Below are positions 10,753-20,000 of a stretch of 64,000 bases of DNA, piece by piece (positions within the stretch are counted from its first letter, which is position 1; each line of letters begins with the position of its first letter). The position numbers and the translations under genes are program-made. Source of the stretch: Draconibacterium halophilum (GTDB taxonomy: Bacteria > Bacteroidota > Bacteroidia > Bacteroidales > Prolixibacteraceae); assembly GCF_010448835.1 (NCBI RefSeq), contig NZ_CP048409.1, forward strand, positions 2,736,001-2,800,000. Reading direction: 5' to 3'. Under the pieces are notes generated by a model. That model was not told the origin of the DNA. It searched no databases and was given only the letters and a program-made list of their open reading frames with translations.

Positions 10753-11382
10753 CTAATAAACAGCCAGCCAGTCAAAGATTTTTTCTGTTTTCATATAAAT
10801 ACTTTCGTAATCCTCCTGGTCGTCATATTCCAGTGTAATGGTTGGAATATTTCGTTCAATGCCGCAATAAGTACCAAACGAGCCGGGAGTTGGGTAACCC
10901 AAATCAGCAACCACCGGATAATTACAGAATTCAGCAATTTTCTCTGCCAGCTCTTTTGCCGGGCCATCATAATTAACGCATTTTAAAGGGGCATGCAGCG
11001 TTAGTATGATGTCGGGTTTTAAATCATCCAATAATTCGGTCATTTGCCGGGTTGTAATTTCCGAGCCTGCATGTTTTCCAGAGTAATATTCATCTTTTTC
11101 GGTTTTAATCCAATTCTTAGTGGGGTAGTTGCGGTTTAAATCAACGCCGTTTTGGTTTCCCCGAACACCACGCTCTTTACCCCAGGGATTTAAACAGGGA
11201 ATAAAAAACAAGTGATTTTTAGTGTCAGAAGGATTTCCGTTTTCAAGATATCTGTTAATTATATATTCACCTTGAGGTTCTTCCCCGTGAAAAACACCAA
11301 TTATCAGAATGTTTTTGGCCTCAGAATTATTCGAGTTTTTTTTAACTAAATCAATACTTTCGTTTGTAAGTGAAGTGGGCAT
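10753..11382 (-). CDS. M14 zinc carboxypeptidase, murein-peptide amidase (MpaA)-like
   Basis: A compact 209-residue M14 metallopeptidase. Visible zinc ligands are HGEEPQGE (His and Glu near residue 34) and the later His in LTLHAP. The substrate-binding signature is GVDLNRNYP, and the catalytic Glu is in ITLEYD. There is no signal peptide, so it is cytoplasmic. Short cytoplasmic M14 enzymes like E. coli MpaA remove diaminopimelate from recycled murein peptides, which is the best guess here. A succinylglutamate desuccinylase-like role is the alternative. It starts 3 bases after trmD ends, so both are probably on one transcript. Confidence 0.8.
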   Translation of the reverse strand: MPTSLTNESIDLVKKNSNNSEAKNILIIGVFHGEEPQGEYIINRYLENGNPSDTKNHLFFIPCLNPWGKERGVRGNQNGVDLNRNYPTKNWIKTEKDEYYSGKHAGSEITTRQMTELLDDLKPDIILTLHAPLKCVNYDGPAKELAEKIAEFCNYPVVADLGYPTPGSFGTYCGIERNIPTITLEYDDQEDYESIYMKTEKIFDWLAVY

Positions 11383-11385
11383 AGA

Positions 11386-12078
11386 TTATTCTTCTCCTAA
11401 GTATTTTTTATACAAATCGGGGCGTAATTTTTTTGTGCGTTTAATGGCTTGATCATGTTTCCAGTCGTCGACCAGTTTATCGTTTCCACTGCGTAAAACT
11501 TCAGGTACTTTCATGCCTTTATATTCAGCCGGACGTGTGTAAATGGGTGGACTTAACAGGTGGTCCTGAAATGAATCGGTAAGGGCAGAGGTTTCATCGG
11601 AAAGCACGCCAGGCAAAAGGCGAACAACGGCATCCGTAATAATTGCTGCAGCAAGTTCGCCACCGGTCAACACAAAATCGCCAACCGATATTTCTTTAGT
11701 GATGTAAGTGTCCCGAATTCGCTGATCAATACCTTTATAATGCCCGCAAAGAATGATCAAATTCTTCTTTAGCGAGAGTTTATTAGCCTCTGTTTGATCG
11801 AATAATCCACCGTCGGGAGTTGTAAAAATTATCTCATCATAATCGCGCTCGGCTTTTAATGTTTCAATGGCTTTTTCAATCGGTTGAATTGCCATTACCA
11901 TGCCGGCGCCCTTGCCAAACGAATAATCATCAACACGTCGGTGTTTGTCTTCCGAATAATCGCGTAAATTATGAATATGGATTTCTGCCAGTCCTTTATC
12001 CTGTGCCCGCTTAATAATTGAATGATTAAACGGACTTTCAATTATTTCCGGCAAAACTGTTATAATATCAATCCTCAT
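11386..12078 (-). CDS. trmD: tRNA (guanine37-N1)-methyltransferase
   Basis: A 230-residue SPOUT enzyme that methylates G37 of tRNAs reading CNN codons and so prevents +1 slippage. Family signatures are the start MRIDIITVLPE, the basic loop DKHRRVDDYSFGKGAGMVM, the knot region LCGHYKGIDQRI with SVGDFVLTGGELAA, and SPPIYTRPAEYKG. Length is normal. A TACCTTTG box at 12103-12096 would start the RNA about 11 bases before the ATG. First gene of a two-gene unit with the M14 peptidase. Confidence 0.97.
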   Translation of the reverse strand: MRIDIITVLPEIIESPFNHSIIKRAQDKGLAEIHIHNLRDYSEDKHRRVDDYSFGKGAGMVMAIQPIEKAIETLKAERDYDEIIFTTPDGGLFDQTEANKLSLKKNLIILCGHYKGIDQRIRDTYITKEISVGDFVLTGGELAAAIITDAVVRLLPGVLSDETSALTDSFQDHLLSPPIYTRPAEYKGMKVPEVLRSGNDKLVDDWKHDQAIKRTKKLRPDLYKKYLGEE

Positions 12079-12095
12079 TTCTGGAAAATTTTGCG

Positions 12096-12103
12096 CAAAG
12101 GTA
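12096..12103 (-). promoter_or_regulatory. -7 box of the trmD promoter
   Basis: TACCTTTG on the minus strand fits the Bacteroidota TAnnTTTG element, 18 bases before the trmD ATG. No clear TTTG -33 element is seen. Confidence 0.45.
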
Positions 12104-12190
12104 ACAATATTTTCAGCTCTGATTGCTATTGTTTATATATCCATAAAATTAGATAGTATGTCATATTTGCGCACTAAAAATAGCAAGTCG

Positions 12191-12225
12191 GTCATTTTGG
12201 CATTGTTTTGTATAGCGAAAATGAC
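12191..12225. promoter_or_regulatory. inverted repeat upstream of hsp20
   Basis: Perfect 8-bp arms GTCATTTT and AAAATGAC, 19 bases apart, about 105 bases before the small heat-shock gene. Spacing and position would suit an operator or heat-shock promoter element. It is not a CIRCE sequence. Confidence 0.35.
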
Positions 12226-12330
12226 AAGATCGGTAGGAAAAATTTGTTGGAACAGGAATTGATTTATAGCATGCAGTAATTTGAAAACAAAATTTTAACA
12301 AGAGAATTAAAAATATTAGGAGGAAAAGTC

Positions 12331-12777
12331 ATGAATTTAGTAAGATTTGAAAACCCACGTTACAACGTAAACAGAACATTAGTTGATGAATTATTTAACA
12401 ATTTCCTTAAAAATGATTACCAAGAAAACTATGTGAGCAATGGTGGTATATCGCCTGCAACCAACGTTTTTGAAACAGAAAAAGAATTTAAAGTTGAAGT
12501 ATTATTGCCAGGTTTTGTAAAAGAGGATCTTCAGCTAAATGTTCACAAAAATGTATTGACCGTTAAGGTTGAGAAAGAAGAAAAAGAAAACGACGAGGCC
12601 TACAAATTTGCTCACCGTGAGTTTAGCGCTAAAAGTTTCGAAAAGAAATACCGTTTGCCAAAATCGGTTGATGCAGAAAAGATAAGTGCGAAATTTGAAA
12701 ATGGAATTCTGGTCATAGAACTTCTGAAAAAAGAAGAAGCACTTGAAAAAGAGCCGATTGAGATTAAAGTGTCATAG
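12331..12777 (+). CDS. Hsp20/alpha-crystallin small heat-shock protein
   Basis: A 148-residue ATP-independent chaperone that holds unfolding proteins. The alpha-crystallin domain spans about residues 40-135 (TNVFETEKEFKVEVLLPGF, RLPKSVDAEKISAKFENGIL) with a short N-terminal arm. A rare clear Shine-Dalgarno sequence, AGGAGG (12318-12323), lies seven bases before the ATG. Almost no other gene in the window has one, so translation is likely strong. An inverted repeat lies at 12191-12225 and an intrinsic terminator follows, so it is a single-gene unit. Confidence 0.95.
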   Translation: MNLVRFENPRYNVNRTLVDELFNNFLKNDYQENYVSNGGISPATNVFETEKEFKVEVLLPGFVKEDLQLNVHKNVLTVKVEKEEKENDEAYKFAHREFSAKSFEKKYRLPKSVDAEKISAKFENGILVIELLKKEEALEKEPIEIKVS

Positions 12778-12807
12778 TTGGGAAAAAGAGCAAAAGTAAT
12801 TAGGCAT

Positions 12808-12846
12808 AAGCCTGTTTTCGTAAACTTACGGAAGCAGGCTTTTTTT
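12808..12846 (+). terminator. terminator of hsp20
   Basis: AAGCCTG and CAGGCTT arms enclose an inner CGTA/TACG stem and are followed by seven T. Confidence 0.85.
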
Positions 12847-12936
12847 ATGTCTACGGTTTTAGGCACTTACTGTTTGAAGATGTAACTTTTGAGTTTTAAA
12901 ATCATTGTTGTCCCGTAAAAATTATTACAGACAAAC

Positions 12937-13245
12937 AGATTGCTTCACTGCGTTGCCAATGACTATATCATTAGATGTTTTTCTTACGCGGAGGGGTTGC
13001 GGGTCATTGCGAGAGCCCACCCAAATTTTGTTTTAGCCATAATGAGGTAATGACAGATTATGCAGGGGTGTCATTTCGAATGAGGGAAACGAATGAAAAT
13101 TGAAAATCAGCGGAGCTAAATCTGTTCCTTTTGTGAAAGATTTCTCCTCATTCTTCGTCGAAATGACAATAATGCATAAAGTGGTATTTTACTCATATTT
13201 AACGACCTATTAAAATCTGTCATTGGCAGCATCGCGAAGCAATCT
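12937..13245. mobile_element. MITE-like element with a second inverted-repeat element nested in it
   Basis: The outer ends are 27-base inverted repeats (12937-12963 and 13219-13245) matching at 22 of 27 positions; both begin AGATTGCTTC and end GCCAATGAC. Inside lies a second element (13069-13168) with perfect 11-bp ends TGTCATTTCGA/TCGAAATGACA, followed inward by ATGAGG/CCTCAT. No coding capacity is seen. These are non-autonomous palindromic repeats; the TGTCATTTCGA end recurs at 15638. Confidence 0.7.
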
Positions 13246-13501
13246 TTTACTTTTACCGGACACTAATTTCTTAAAATAGTAGATTTTTACTTGTTACAAT
13301 ATTTAAACTATAAATTTATCATTTTCAGTTTTTATGATTCATACATTTAATGCGAGGCTTAACTGTCCATCGCTTCGGGAGTTTAGCAGCGAAAAAAGTG
13401 GTATAAAAAGAAGATGTAATTGAGGTAGAAATGGTTGCCAAAGGTGGCAACGCTGCAGTATTGGAGCCAGTACAATAAACCACATTATTTGAATATAAAC
13501 T
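13246..13501. other. intergenic stretch, nothing recognised
   Basis: The remainder of the roughly 700-base gap before the PQQ protein (the MITE-like element fills 12937-13245). I see AT-rich DNA and a short open stretch without a convincing frame. Confidence 0.4.
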
Positions 13502-13542
13502 AAAATGGCGGGAACTTAAATTGATAAGTTTCCGCCATTTTT
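13502..13542. terminator. hairpin terminator
   Basis: AAAATGGCGG and CCGCCATTTT arms with an inner AACTTA/TAAGTT stem, followed by six T on the plus strand and TTTT on the minus. It lies just past the stop of the minus-strand PQQ protein and could act in both directions. Confidence 0.65.
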
Positions 13543-13557
13543 TATCGTGGATATTAT

Positions 13558-14841
13558 TTATTCTTCAAAACAATACAAACTTTCAAATCCTCTTAAAATT
13601 AGTTGGTTGTCGACAAAAATCGGCGACGCATGAAAAGTGTCATCCAATTCGTTTGAGGCCAGAATTTCAAAATCTTCACCGGCTTTTACCACTAAGCAAA
13701 TTCCTTTTGCTGCGATGTAGATTTTGTCGTTAGCTCCTGTTGGAGATGAAAAAATTGTGCTTATTCCTTCCAGCCGTTCTTTGGAGTAATATACGCTTCC
13801 GTCTTTTGCATCGAGGCAGGTCATAACTCCATTGTTTGCACGGAGGAAATAAAGTTTTCCATCCATTAAAACGGGAGTGGGCGTATAGGGTGTATCCTGG
13901 TCATAACTCCAGATAATAGCATCTGAATCGGTAATATCGCCACTGGCTTTTGACAGATCGATAGCTTTTAAATACGAACCTCTGAATCCGCTCATCAGAT
14001 AAACAATACCATTTTCATAAACCGGAACAGGAATTACATTGGATGTTAATCCCTTTCCTGACCAGATCGTTTCTCCTGTTTCGTAATCATAACTAGTTAT
14101 ATTGTTGGTTCCGCTTACAATCACCTGTGTTTTTCCATTGGCCTCTACAACAAAAGGTGTTGTCCAGGAAGTAGGTTCATCTCTTTCAAGTGTCCAAACG
14201 TCTTTCCCTGTTTTTTTATCCAATGCGTAAAAGTGCGAATCACCTTCGTGGTCCCATTGTATAAAAAGCCTGTCTTTGTACAAATATGGCGATGCGCCTT
14301 CTCCAAAGTTCATTCGTTTTTCCATTGTTCCGAAATCGCGCTGCCAGATAATGTTTCCCTCAAAATCGAGGCAGTACAATCCTCGAGAGCCGAAATAGGC
14401 ATAAATTCTTTCTCCGTCAGTGCAAGGTGAGTTGGAAGCCCAGCTGCTTAATTCATGTATTTTGCCTTCAGGAATCTCGGTCGCAACAGTTTTCTCCCAG
14501 ATAATACTACCATCCTTTCTGTTCACCAGGATTACGTTAAAATTGTGGTCAACACTGGGCGAAACTTGTGGATCGACAGATGGATCTGTTGGAACAGCTG
14601 TTAAAATCACAATTTTATCTTCGTAAACAATTGGAGTGGCATTTCCTCTACCCGGTATTTTAGTTTTCCATTTCAGGTTTTTTGTTTCGCTAAATTCTTC
14701 CGGAGGATTAGCTTTTACAGCAACACCGTTACCAAGCGGACCGCGCCACTGCATCCAGTTGTCTTCAGTTTGGCTTTGTGCTTTGCTAGTTGAAACAGTA
14801 AAAAGAAAAAGTAGAGAAAATAGAATCAGTTGAAGTTTCAT
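13558..14841 (-). CDS. secreted PQQ-binding-like beta-propeller protein
   Basis: About 427 residues from the ATG at 14841, chosen because a signal peptide (MKLQLILFSLLFLFTVSTSKAQ, cut near residue 22) follows directly; an in-frame ATG nine codons upstream would put charged residues before it. The mature part begins NWMQWRGPLGNGV, typical of PQQ-like outer-membrane or periplasmic propeller proteins, and has repeated blades (DGSIIWEKT, GKDVWTLERD, TGETIWSGKG). No cofactor or enzyme motif is certain, so it could be a scaffold or a dehydrogenase-like protein. An adjoining S24 regulator on the same strand is probably not functionally linked. Confidence 0.8.
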   Translation of the reverse strand: MKLQLILFSLLFLFTVSTSKAQSQTEDNWMQWRGPLGNGVAVKANPPEEFSETKNLKWKTKIPGRGNATPIVYEDKIVILTAVPTDPSVDPQVSPSVDHNFNVILVNRKDGSIIWEKTVATEIPEGKIHELSSWASNSPCTDGERIYAYFGSRGLYCLDFEGNIIWQRDFGTMEKRMNFGEGASPYLYKDRLFIQWDHEGDSHFYALDKKTGKDVWTLERDEPTSWTTPFVVEANGKTQVIVSGTNNITSYDYETGETIWSGKGLTSNVIPVPVYENGIVYLMSGFRGSYLKAIDLSKASGDITDSDAIIWSYDQDTPYTPTPVLMDGKLYFLRANNGVMTCLDAKDGSVYYSKERLEGISTIFSSPTGANDKIYIAAKGICLVVKAGEDFEILASNELDDTFHASPIFVDNQLILRGFESLYCFEE

Positions 14842-14901
14842 GGTGAAAAATTTTTGGTTTATTATCATTTCGACTGCAATTTAACTTTTTGGTTTAAAAG
14901 C

Positions 14902-15615
14902 TTAATCGCTTTCTACCTCAAAACTGTTTACCGTTTCAAATTGCCAGATTTCCACTACCTGCACAACTGGAATTTCGTAAGGCGAATAATTCCGGTTTAA
15001 CGAAACCAGTAAAAATTTTCTGTCCTCTAAACGTTTGTAAACCAGTTTAAAAACTACACCTTCATCTTTGGTCACAACAATGCAGGCTTTGCCATCTTTT
15101 ATGCTGGTCCAGTCTTCTGCAAACGAACAGGTTACCCACGAGCCTTCTTTTATGGGCAACATCGAATCGCCCTGAATTTGAAAAGTGCGGTAAGTTTTTT
15201 CTTCCGGAAGAAACGGAAGTTTGAATTTAGGCAGCGATGCAATAAAATCCAAATCGCCATAGCTGTTGGTATAACCGGCCTGTGCTTTTACCGGAACCAT
15301 CTCTATGTTTTCTTTGCCCTCTTTATCCACAGAGATAGTCAGGAGCCTAAGTTTTCGTCCGGTAACATCCACATCAAATCCTTTTTCGATTTGTGAAAGT
15401 TGCTGCTCCGATAAAACTTCCAGCCGGTATTTAATCAGTGCATCGAGCGACACATTAAAATACTCCGATATTTTTATGAGCACCGGAAAAGGCGGCTGCA
15501 CATTTTTCTCGTATCCGGAAAGGGTGGTGCGTGTTAATCCCAGTTCTGTTGCCAGATCCATCTGCGATCTTTTGCGGCGTTTTCTTAGGAATTTTAGGTT
15601 TTGTGCAAAATGCAT
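14902..15615 (-). CDS. XRE/S24 LexA-like self-cleaving repressor
   Basis: A 237-residue regulator. An N-terminal XRE helix-turn-helix (about 15-60, DLATELGLTRTTLSGYEKN) replaces the winged helix of true LexA. The C-terminal S24 domain has an Ala113-Gly114 cleavage bond (KAQAGYTNS), catalytic Ser151 in GDSMLP and Lys190 in VVFKLVYKR, so RecA-stimulated self-cleavage is expected. It is divergent from the Pol IV-DnaE genes. A promoter -7 box and a dyad lie in the shared gap, supporting joint control of itself and the polymerases. Confidence 0.9.
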   Translation of the reverse strand: MHFAQNLKFLRKRRKRSQMDLATELGLTRTTLSGYEKNVQPPFPVLIKISEYFNVSLDALIKYRLEVLSEQQLSQIEKGFDVDVTGRKLRLLTISVDKEGKENIEMVPVKAQAGYTNSYGDLDFIASLPKFKLPFLPEEKTYRTFQIQGDSMLPIKEGSWVTCSFAEDWTSIKDGKACIVVTKDEGVVFKLVYKRLEDRKFLLVSLNRNYSPYEIPVVQVVEIWQFETVNSFEVESD

Positions 15616-15637
15616 AGTTGAGTATTTTATTGTTTTC

Positions 15638-15680
15638 TGTCATTTCGAAGGAAGAATGACTGAGAAATCTTTCTCCAATG
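15638..15680. repeat. fragment of the TGTCATTTCGA repeat family
   Basis: TGTCATTTCGA at 15638-15648 is identical to the end of the 13069-13168 element and is followed by GAGAAATCTTTCTCC, similar to that element's inner part. The other end is missing. It falls in the predicted leader of the S24 repressor. Confidence 0.5.
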
Positions 15681-15696
15681 AAGCAGCTTTTCCTTC

Positions 15697-15704
15697 CAAA
15701 TATA
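15697..15704 (-). promoter_or_regulatory. -7 box of the S24 repressor promoter
   Basis: TATATTTG on the minus strand matches TAnnTTTG. It gives a leader of about 75 bases before the ATG at 15615. Confidence 0.45.
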
Positions 15705-15713
15705 ACAAATAAT

Positions 15714-15728
15714 GACTAAATTATAGTC
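15714..15728. promoter_or_regulatory. candidate operator of the S24 repressor
   Basis: Perfect dyad GACTA-AATTA-TAGTC, about 10 bases upstream of the repressor -7 box and 27 bases before the Pol IV start. A bound repressor could block both promoters. A second, looser dyad TCGT-N7-ACGA follows at 15726-15740. Confidence 0.45.
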
Positions 15729-15754
15729 GTAAAATTGACGAAAATATCGACATT

Positions 15755-16969
15755 TTGAATCGAAATATTGTACATATTGATCTGGACACCTTTTTTGTGT
15801 CGTGCGAAAGGCTGATGAACAGGGAGTTGATCGGGAAACCTGTGTTGGTTGGAGGTGTCAGCGGACGGGGAGTAGTGGCGGCTTGCAGTTACGAAGCACG
15901 GCAATACGGCATTCATTCGGCCATGCCCATGCAAATGGCTCGCCGACTTTGTCCTGAAGCGATTGTGGTAAAAGGCAACAGCTCCATTTACAGTAAATTC
16001 TCCGATCAGATAACGGATATTATAAAGGAGGGGGCACCGCTTTATGAAAAATCATCTATCGACGAGTTTTACATTGATGTAAGCGGAATGGACAAATTTT
16101 ACGGCTGCTACAAATGGGCGCAGGAATTACGCGAACGAATTATCGATGAAACACTTTTGCCCATTTCTTTTGGGCTTTCAACGAATAAAACGGTGTCGAA
16201 AGTGGCAACAGGTGAGATAAAACCCAATGCTTATCAGCAAATTGAAAGTGGACATGAAAAAGAATTCCTGGCGCCGCTGCCAGTAAAGAAAATTCCTATG
16301 GTGGGCGATCAGACTTACAAAATGCTGCTGAGCATGGGAATCCGTTATGTGAAAACCATACAGGAAATGCCCATTGAACTGATGGATAAAGTGATGGGAA
16401 AGAATGGAATTGCTTTGTGGAAAAAGGCGCAGGGAATCGATAATTCTTTAGTAGAGCCCTATCACGAACGGAAATCCATTTCATCGTCGCTGACTTTTGA
16501 GAAAGATACTATTGATGTGCAGGCACTGAAAAAACTGTTGCTGGCCATGGCCGAAAAACTGGCCTTTTACCTCCGCAACGGAAATAAACTAACCTCGTGT
16601 GTTACGGTAACCGTGCGTTATTCCGATTTTGATACCCGCACCCGGCAAAAACGTATTTCGTACACGTCGCTCGATCATACGCTTATTCAAACTACAATGG
16701 AGCTTTTTGATCAGTTGTACACGCGCCGTGTTTTGGTGCGGCTGGTGGGCGTACGTTTTAGTCATTTGGTGGGCGGAAGTTACCAGATGAAGCTGTTTGA
16801 AGACGATACCAAACTGATAAACCTGTACCAGCGTATGGATAAGATTCGCAATCGTTACGGGCAAAATGCAGTACAGCGTGCCTCAACACTGGGAACCCGC
16901 GGTATCGGGCAAATGAGCAACCCGTTTAACGGCCAGCCACCGGTAATTCCTGCACACAGAAGGATGTGA
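15755..16969 (+). CDS. dinB: Y-family DNA polymerase IV
   Basis: 404 residues, start TTG at 15755 because MNRNIVHIDLDTFF begins there as in the family. Catalytic acids are Asp9 (HIDLD), Asp103 and Glu104 (SSIDEF); the steric-gate position is Phe13. Unlike ImuB, the active site is intact. QMKLF at 344-348 is a sliding-clamp-binding motif. The enzyme should perform error-prone bypass of lesions. It is followed 105 bases later by a DnaE-type polymerase on the same strand and is divergent from an S24 repressor, so SOS control is likely. Confidence 0.95.
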   Translation: MNRNIVHIDLDTFFVSCERLMNRELIGKPVLVGGVSGRGVVAACSYEARQYGIHSAMPMQMARRLCPEAIVVKGNSSIYSKFSDQITDIIKEGAPLYEKSSIDEFYIDVSGMDKFYGCYKWAQELRERIIDETLLPISFGLSTNKTVSKVATGEIKPNAYQQIESGHEKEFLAPLPVKKIPMVGDQTYKMLLSMGIRYVKTIQEMPIELMDKVMGKNGIALWKKAQGIDNSLVEPYHERKSISSSLTFEKDTIDVQALKKLLLAMAEKLAFYLRNGNKLTSCVTVTVRYSDFDTRTRQKRISYTSLDHTLIQTTMELFDQLYTRRVLVRLVGVRFSHLVGGSYQMKLFEDDTKLINLYQRMDKIRNRYGQNAVQRASTLGTRGIGQMSNPFNGQPPVIPAHRRM

Positions 16970-17074
16970 GAGCCCCCTAAATCCCCGAGGGGGACTTTGA
17001 AATCTTTTAAAAGTGAAACTAATATAAATTTGATGATATAATTCCTCCCCCTTGGGGAGGTTAGGAGGGGCTTT
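16969..17074. repeat. C/G-rich inverted-repeat element between dinB and dnaE
   Basis: Left arm about 16970-16997 (AGCCCCCTAAATCCCC, then GAGGGGGACTTT). Right arm about 17044-17073 (CTCCCCCTTGGGG, then AGGTTAGGAGGGGCT). The arms are imperfect inverted copies. The right arm ends at the dnaE ATG and places AGGAGG six bases before it, so the repeat may supply the ribosome site. Sequences of this kind are common intergenic repeats in Bacteroidota. Confidence 0.7.
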
Positions 17075-20000
17075 ATGCTACTAAATTGCCATACATACTA
17101 CAGCTACAAATTTGGTACGCTTTCCATTGATGAATTGATTGATGAAGCGATCGGAAAAGGTTATAACTCGCTAGTAATGACGGATATTAACAATACTTCG
17201 GCAACCATCGATTTTATCCGCCGCTGCCAGGGCAAAGACCTGCGTCCTATTGTGGGCATCGATTTCAGGAATGGCGCACAGCAGCAATACATCGGCATTG
17301 CCAGAAACAACAGTGGTTTTCAAAAGCTGAATGAGCATCTGACCATGCATTTGCATGAAGATGCTGATTTTTCGGAACGGGCACCGGAAATGGAAGATGT
17401 GTATTTTATTTATCCGGTTGGGAAAGTGCATCCAAAACTGTTGCGCGAGAATGAATTTGTCGGTGTAAAACCAACACAGATCAGCAAAATTTTTGGCGAC
17501 CTGCGCAACTTCAGGGATAAATTGGTGGTGTTGCCGCCGGTAACTTTTCGCAATAAACGTGATTTTAATATCCACAGGCTTTTGCGCACGATGGACAATA
17601 ATACACTGTTGAGCCGCCTTCCAAAAAGCGAAGAAGCCAGTCCGGATGAGATCATGTTTCCGCAGGAAAAAATCAGGGAGGTATTTCACGATTTCCCGGA
17701 TATTATTGAAAATACACAGCGCTTAATTAATAGTTGCTCCATTCATTTTGCGTTTAAAAAGAACAAAAACAAAAAGTGTTTTACTGCTTCGCCTGAAGAA
17801 GATTTTGAATTGCTGACAAAGTTGGCGAACGATGGATTAAAATATCGTTTCGGCAATCCTTCGGATGTTGTGGTCGCGCGAATGGAGAAAGAATTACAGG
17901 TGATCCGTCAGATGGATTTTGCTGCGTATTTTCTTATCAATTGGGATCTGATTGAGTACGCCCGCCGCGAAGGTTGTTACTATGTGGGGCGGGGAAGTGG
18001 CGCCAACAGTATGGTGGCTTACCTGTTGCGGATTACCGATGTTGATCCCATTGAGCTGGACCTGTATTTCGAACGTTTTATTAATCCCTCGCGGAAAAGT
18101 CCGCCTGATTTTGACATTGATTTTGCCTCGCGCGACCGTGATCATATTACCCGTTACATTTTCGACCGGCATGGCTGGGATCACACAGCACTGGTGGGAA
18201 CCTACATCACTTTTCAGTACAAATCGGTAGTTCGCGAGTTGGGAAAGGTTTTTGGTTTGCCTGCGCATGAAATTGAAAAACTGCAAAAGTTGAATAGTCT
18301 TAATGGTATAGATGATATTGGTCGCCTGGTGTTGCAGTACAGCAAACTCATTCATGGTTTTCCGAGTCATTTGAGTGTGCACTCCAGCGGGATACTGATT
18401 TCTGAAGAGCCCATTAGTGCCTATTCAGCAACTATTATGCCGCCCAAAGGTTTCCCAACTGTTCATTTTAGTATGCTCGAAGCCGAAGACATTGGTTTTG
18501 CCAAGTTTGATATTCTGGGGCAGCGTGGACTGAGCAAAATCCAGGATGCCATTCAGCTGGCACAGGAAAATGCTGGTGTCGAAATTGATATTCACGACCT
18601 GAAAACGTTTAAGGAAGATCAGCAAATAAAAGAGTTGCTGAAATGTGGAAATACCATCGGGTGTTTTTATGTGGAATCGCCGGCCATGCGTATGTTACTC
18701 ACCAAGTTGGAGGCCGACGATTACCTGCGTTTGGTGGCTGCCAGTTCCATTATTCGCCCGGGCGTGGCGCAAAGCGGAATGATGCGCGAATACATTTTAC
18801 GTTACCGCGACCGCAGTCGTTGTGTTGCTGCAAAAGCCGAAGCTCCTGAGCTTTATAAATTACTGGAAGAAACCTACGGCGTAATGGTTTACCAGGAAGA
18901 TGTGATAAAAGTGGCACACCTTTTTGCCGGACTCACGCTGGCCGAAGCTGATATTTTGCGGCGCGGCATGTCGTGGAAATTCAAGCAGCGTAATGAGTTT
19001 GGGAAGATCAAAGATAAATTTTTTTCCAACTGTGCAGAACGTGGTTATGCCCTCGATTTGGTAAAACGTGTGTGGGAGCAAATTGAGAGTTTTGCCAATT
19101 ACGCTTTTTCCAAGGGGCACTCGGCGTCGTATGCGGTGGAAAGTTTTCAGGCGCTGTTTATAAAGGCGTATTATCCGCTGGAATATATTGTGGCGACCAT
19201 CAACAACGGCGGAGGTTTTTACCGCACCGAATTGTATGTGCACGAGGCCCGCATGCACGGCGCAACTATTTTTCCGCCCTGTGTTAACCGTAGCGAAAAA
19301 CAAACCGTAATCGAGGGGAAAGTCATTCATCTCGGTTTAGGATTTTTGAAAAGCCTGGAAACGAATACCGTAAATGCCATTTTGAAAGAACGTTACCGGG
19401 GCGGTTATTTCCATAGTTTACAGGATTTTCTGGAGCGCGTACCCATTTCGCTGGAACAACTGAGTATCTTGATCCGGGTGGGCGCCTTTAATTTTACCAG
19501 GAAATCGAAAAAGGAATTGTTGTGGAATGCACATTTTATTCTGTCGAAATCGAAAAAAACGACACCTGAACGTACTTTGTTCAAACAGAAAGTGAAGGAG
19601 TTTAAGATTCCGGAGCTGTATTATCACCCGTTGGAAAATGCTTACGACGAAATTGAACTACTGGGATTTCCAGTTACCTGTTCACCATTTCATTTGCTGG
19701 AAAATATGCAGCTGCCGCCAACCACTGCTGCTGATCTGGCTTTTTTGATTAATCAGAACGTAGCTATTATAGGAAGTTTAGTGCATGTGAAACGCACCCG
19801 AACCAACGATGGCAAGACCATGAGTTTTGGTGTATTTATTGATTTTAAAGGACACTGGATCGACACGGTGCAGTTTCCTGAGATTGCCGCGCGTTACCCT
19901 TTTTCGGGCGGTGGCTGTTACCTGATAAAAGGAAAAGTGGTGGAAGAATTTGGCTTCCTTAGTATCGAAGCGGCTGAAATCTACCGCCTGCCCAATGAAA

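Noticed and set aside
13334..13478. Short plus-strand open frame from MIHTFNARLN to VLEPVQ
   Set aside because: It needs removal of a base, the opposite of the error pattern seen elsewhere, and has no family or promoter support.
17171..19627. Several minus-strand open frames within dnaE
   Set aside because: Shadows of the long plus-strand gene; no signals or family match.
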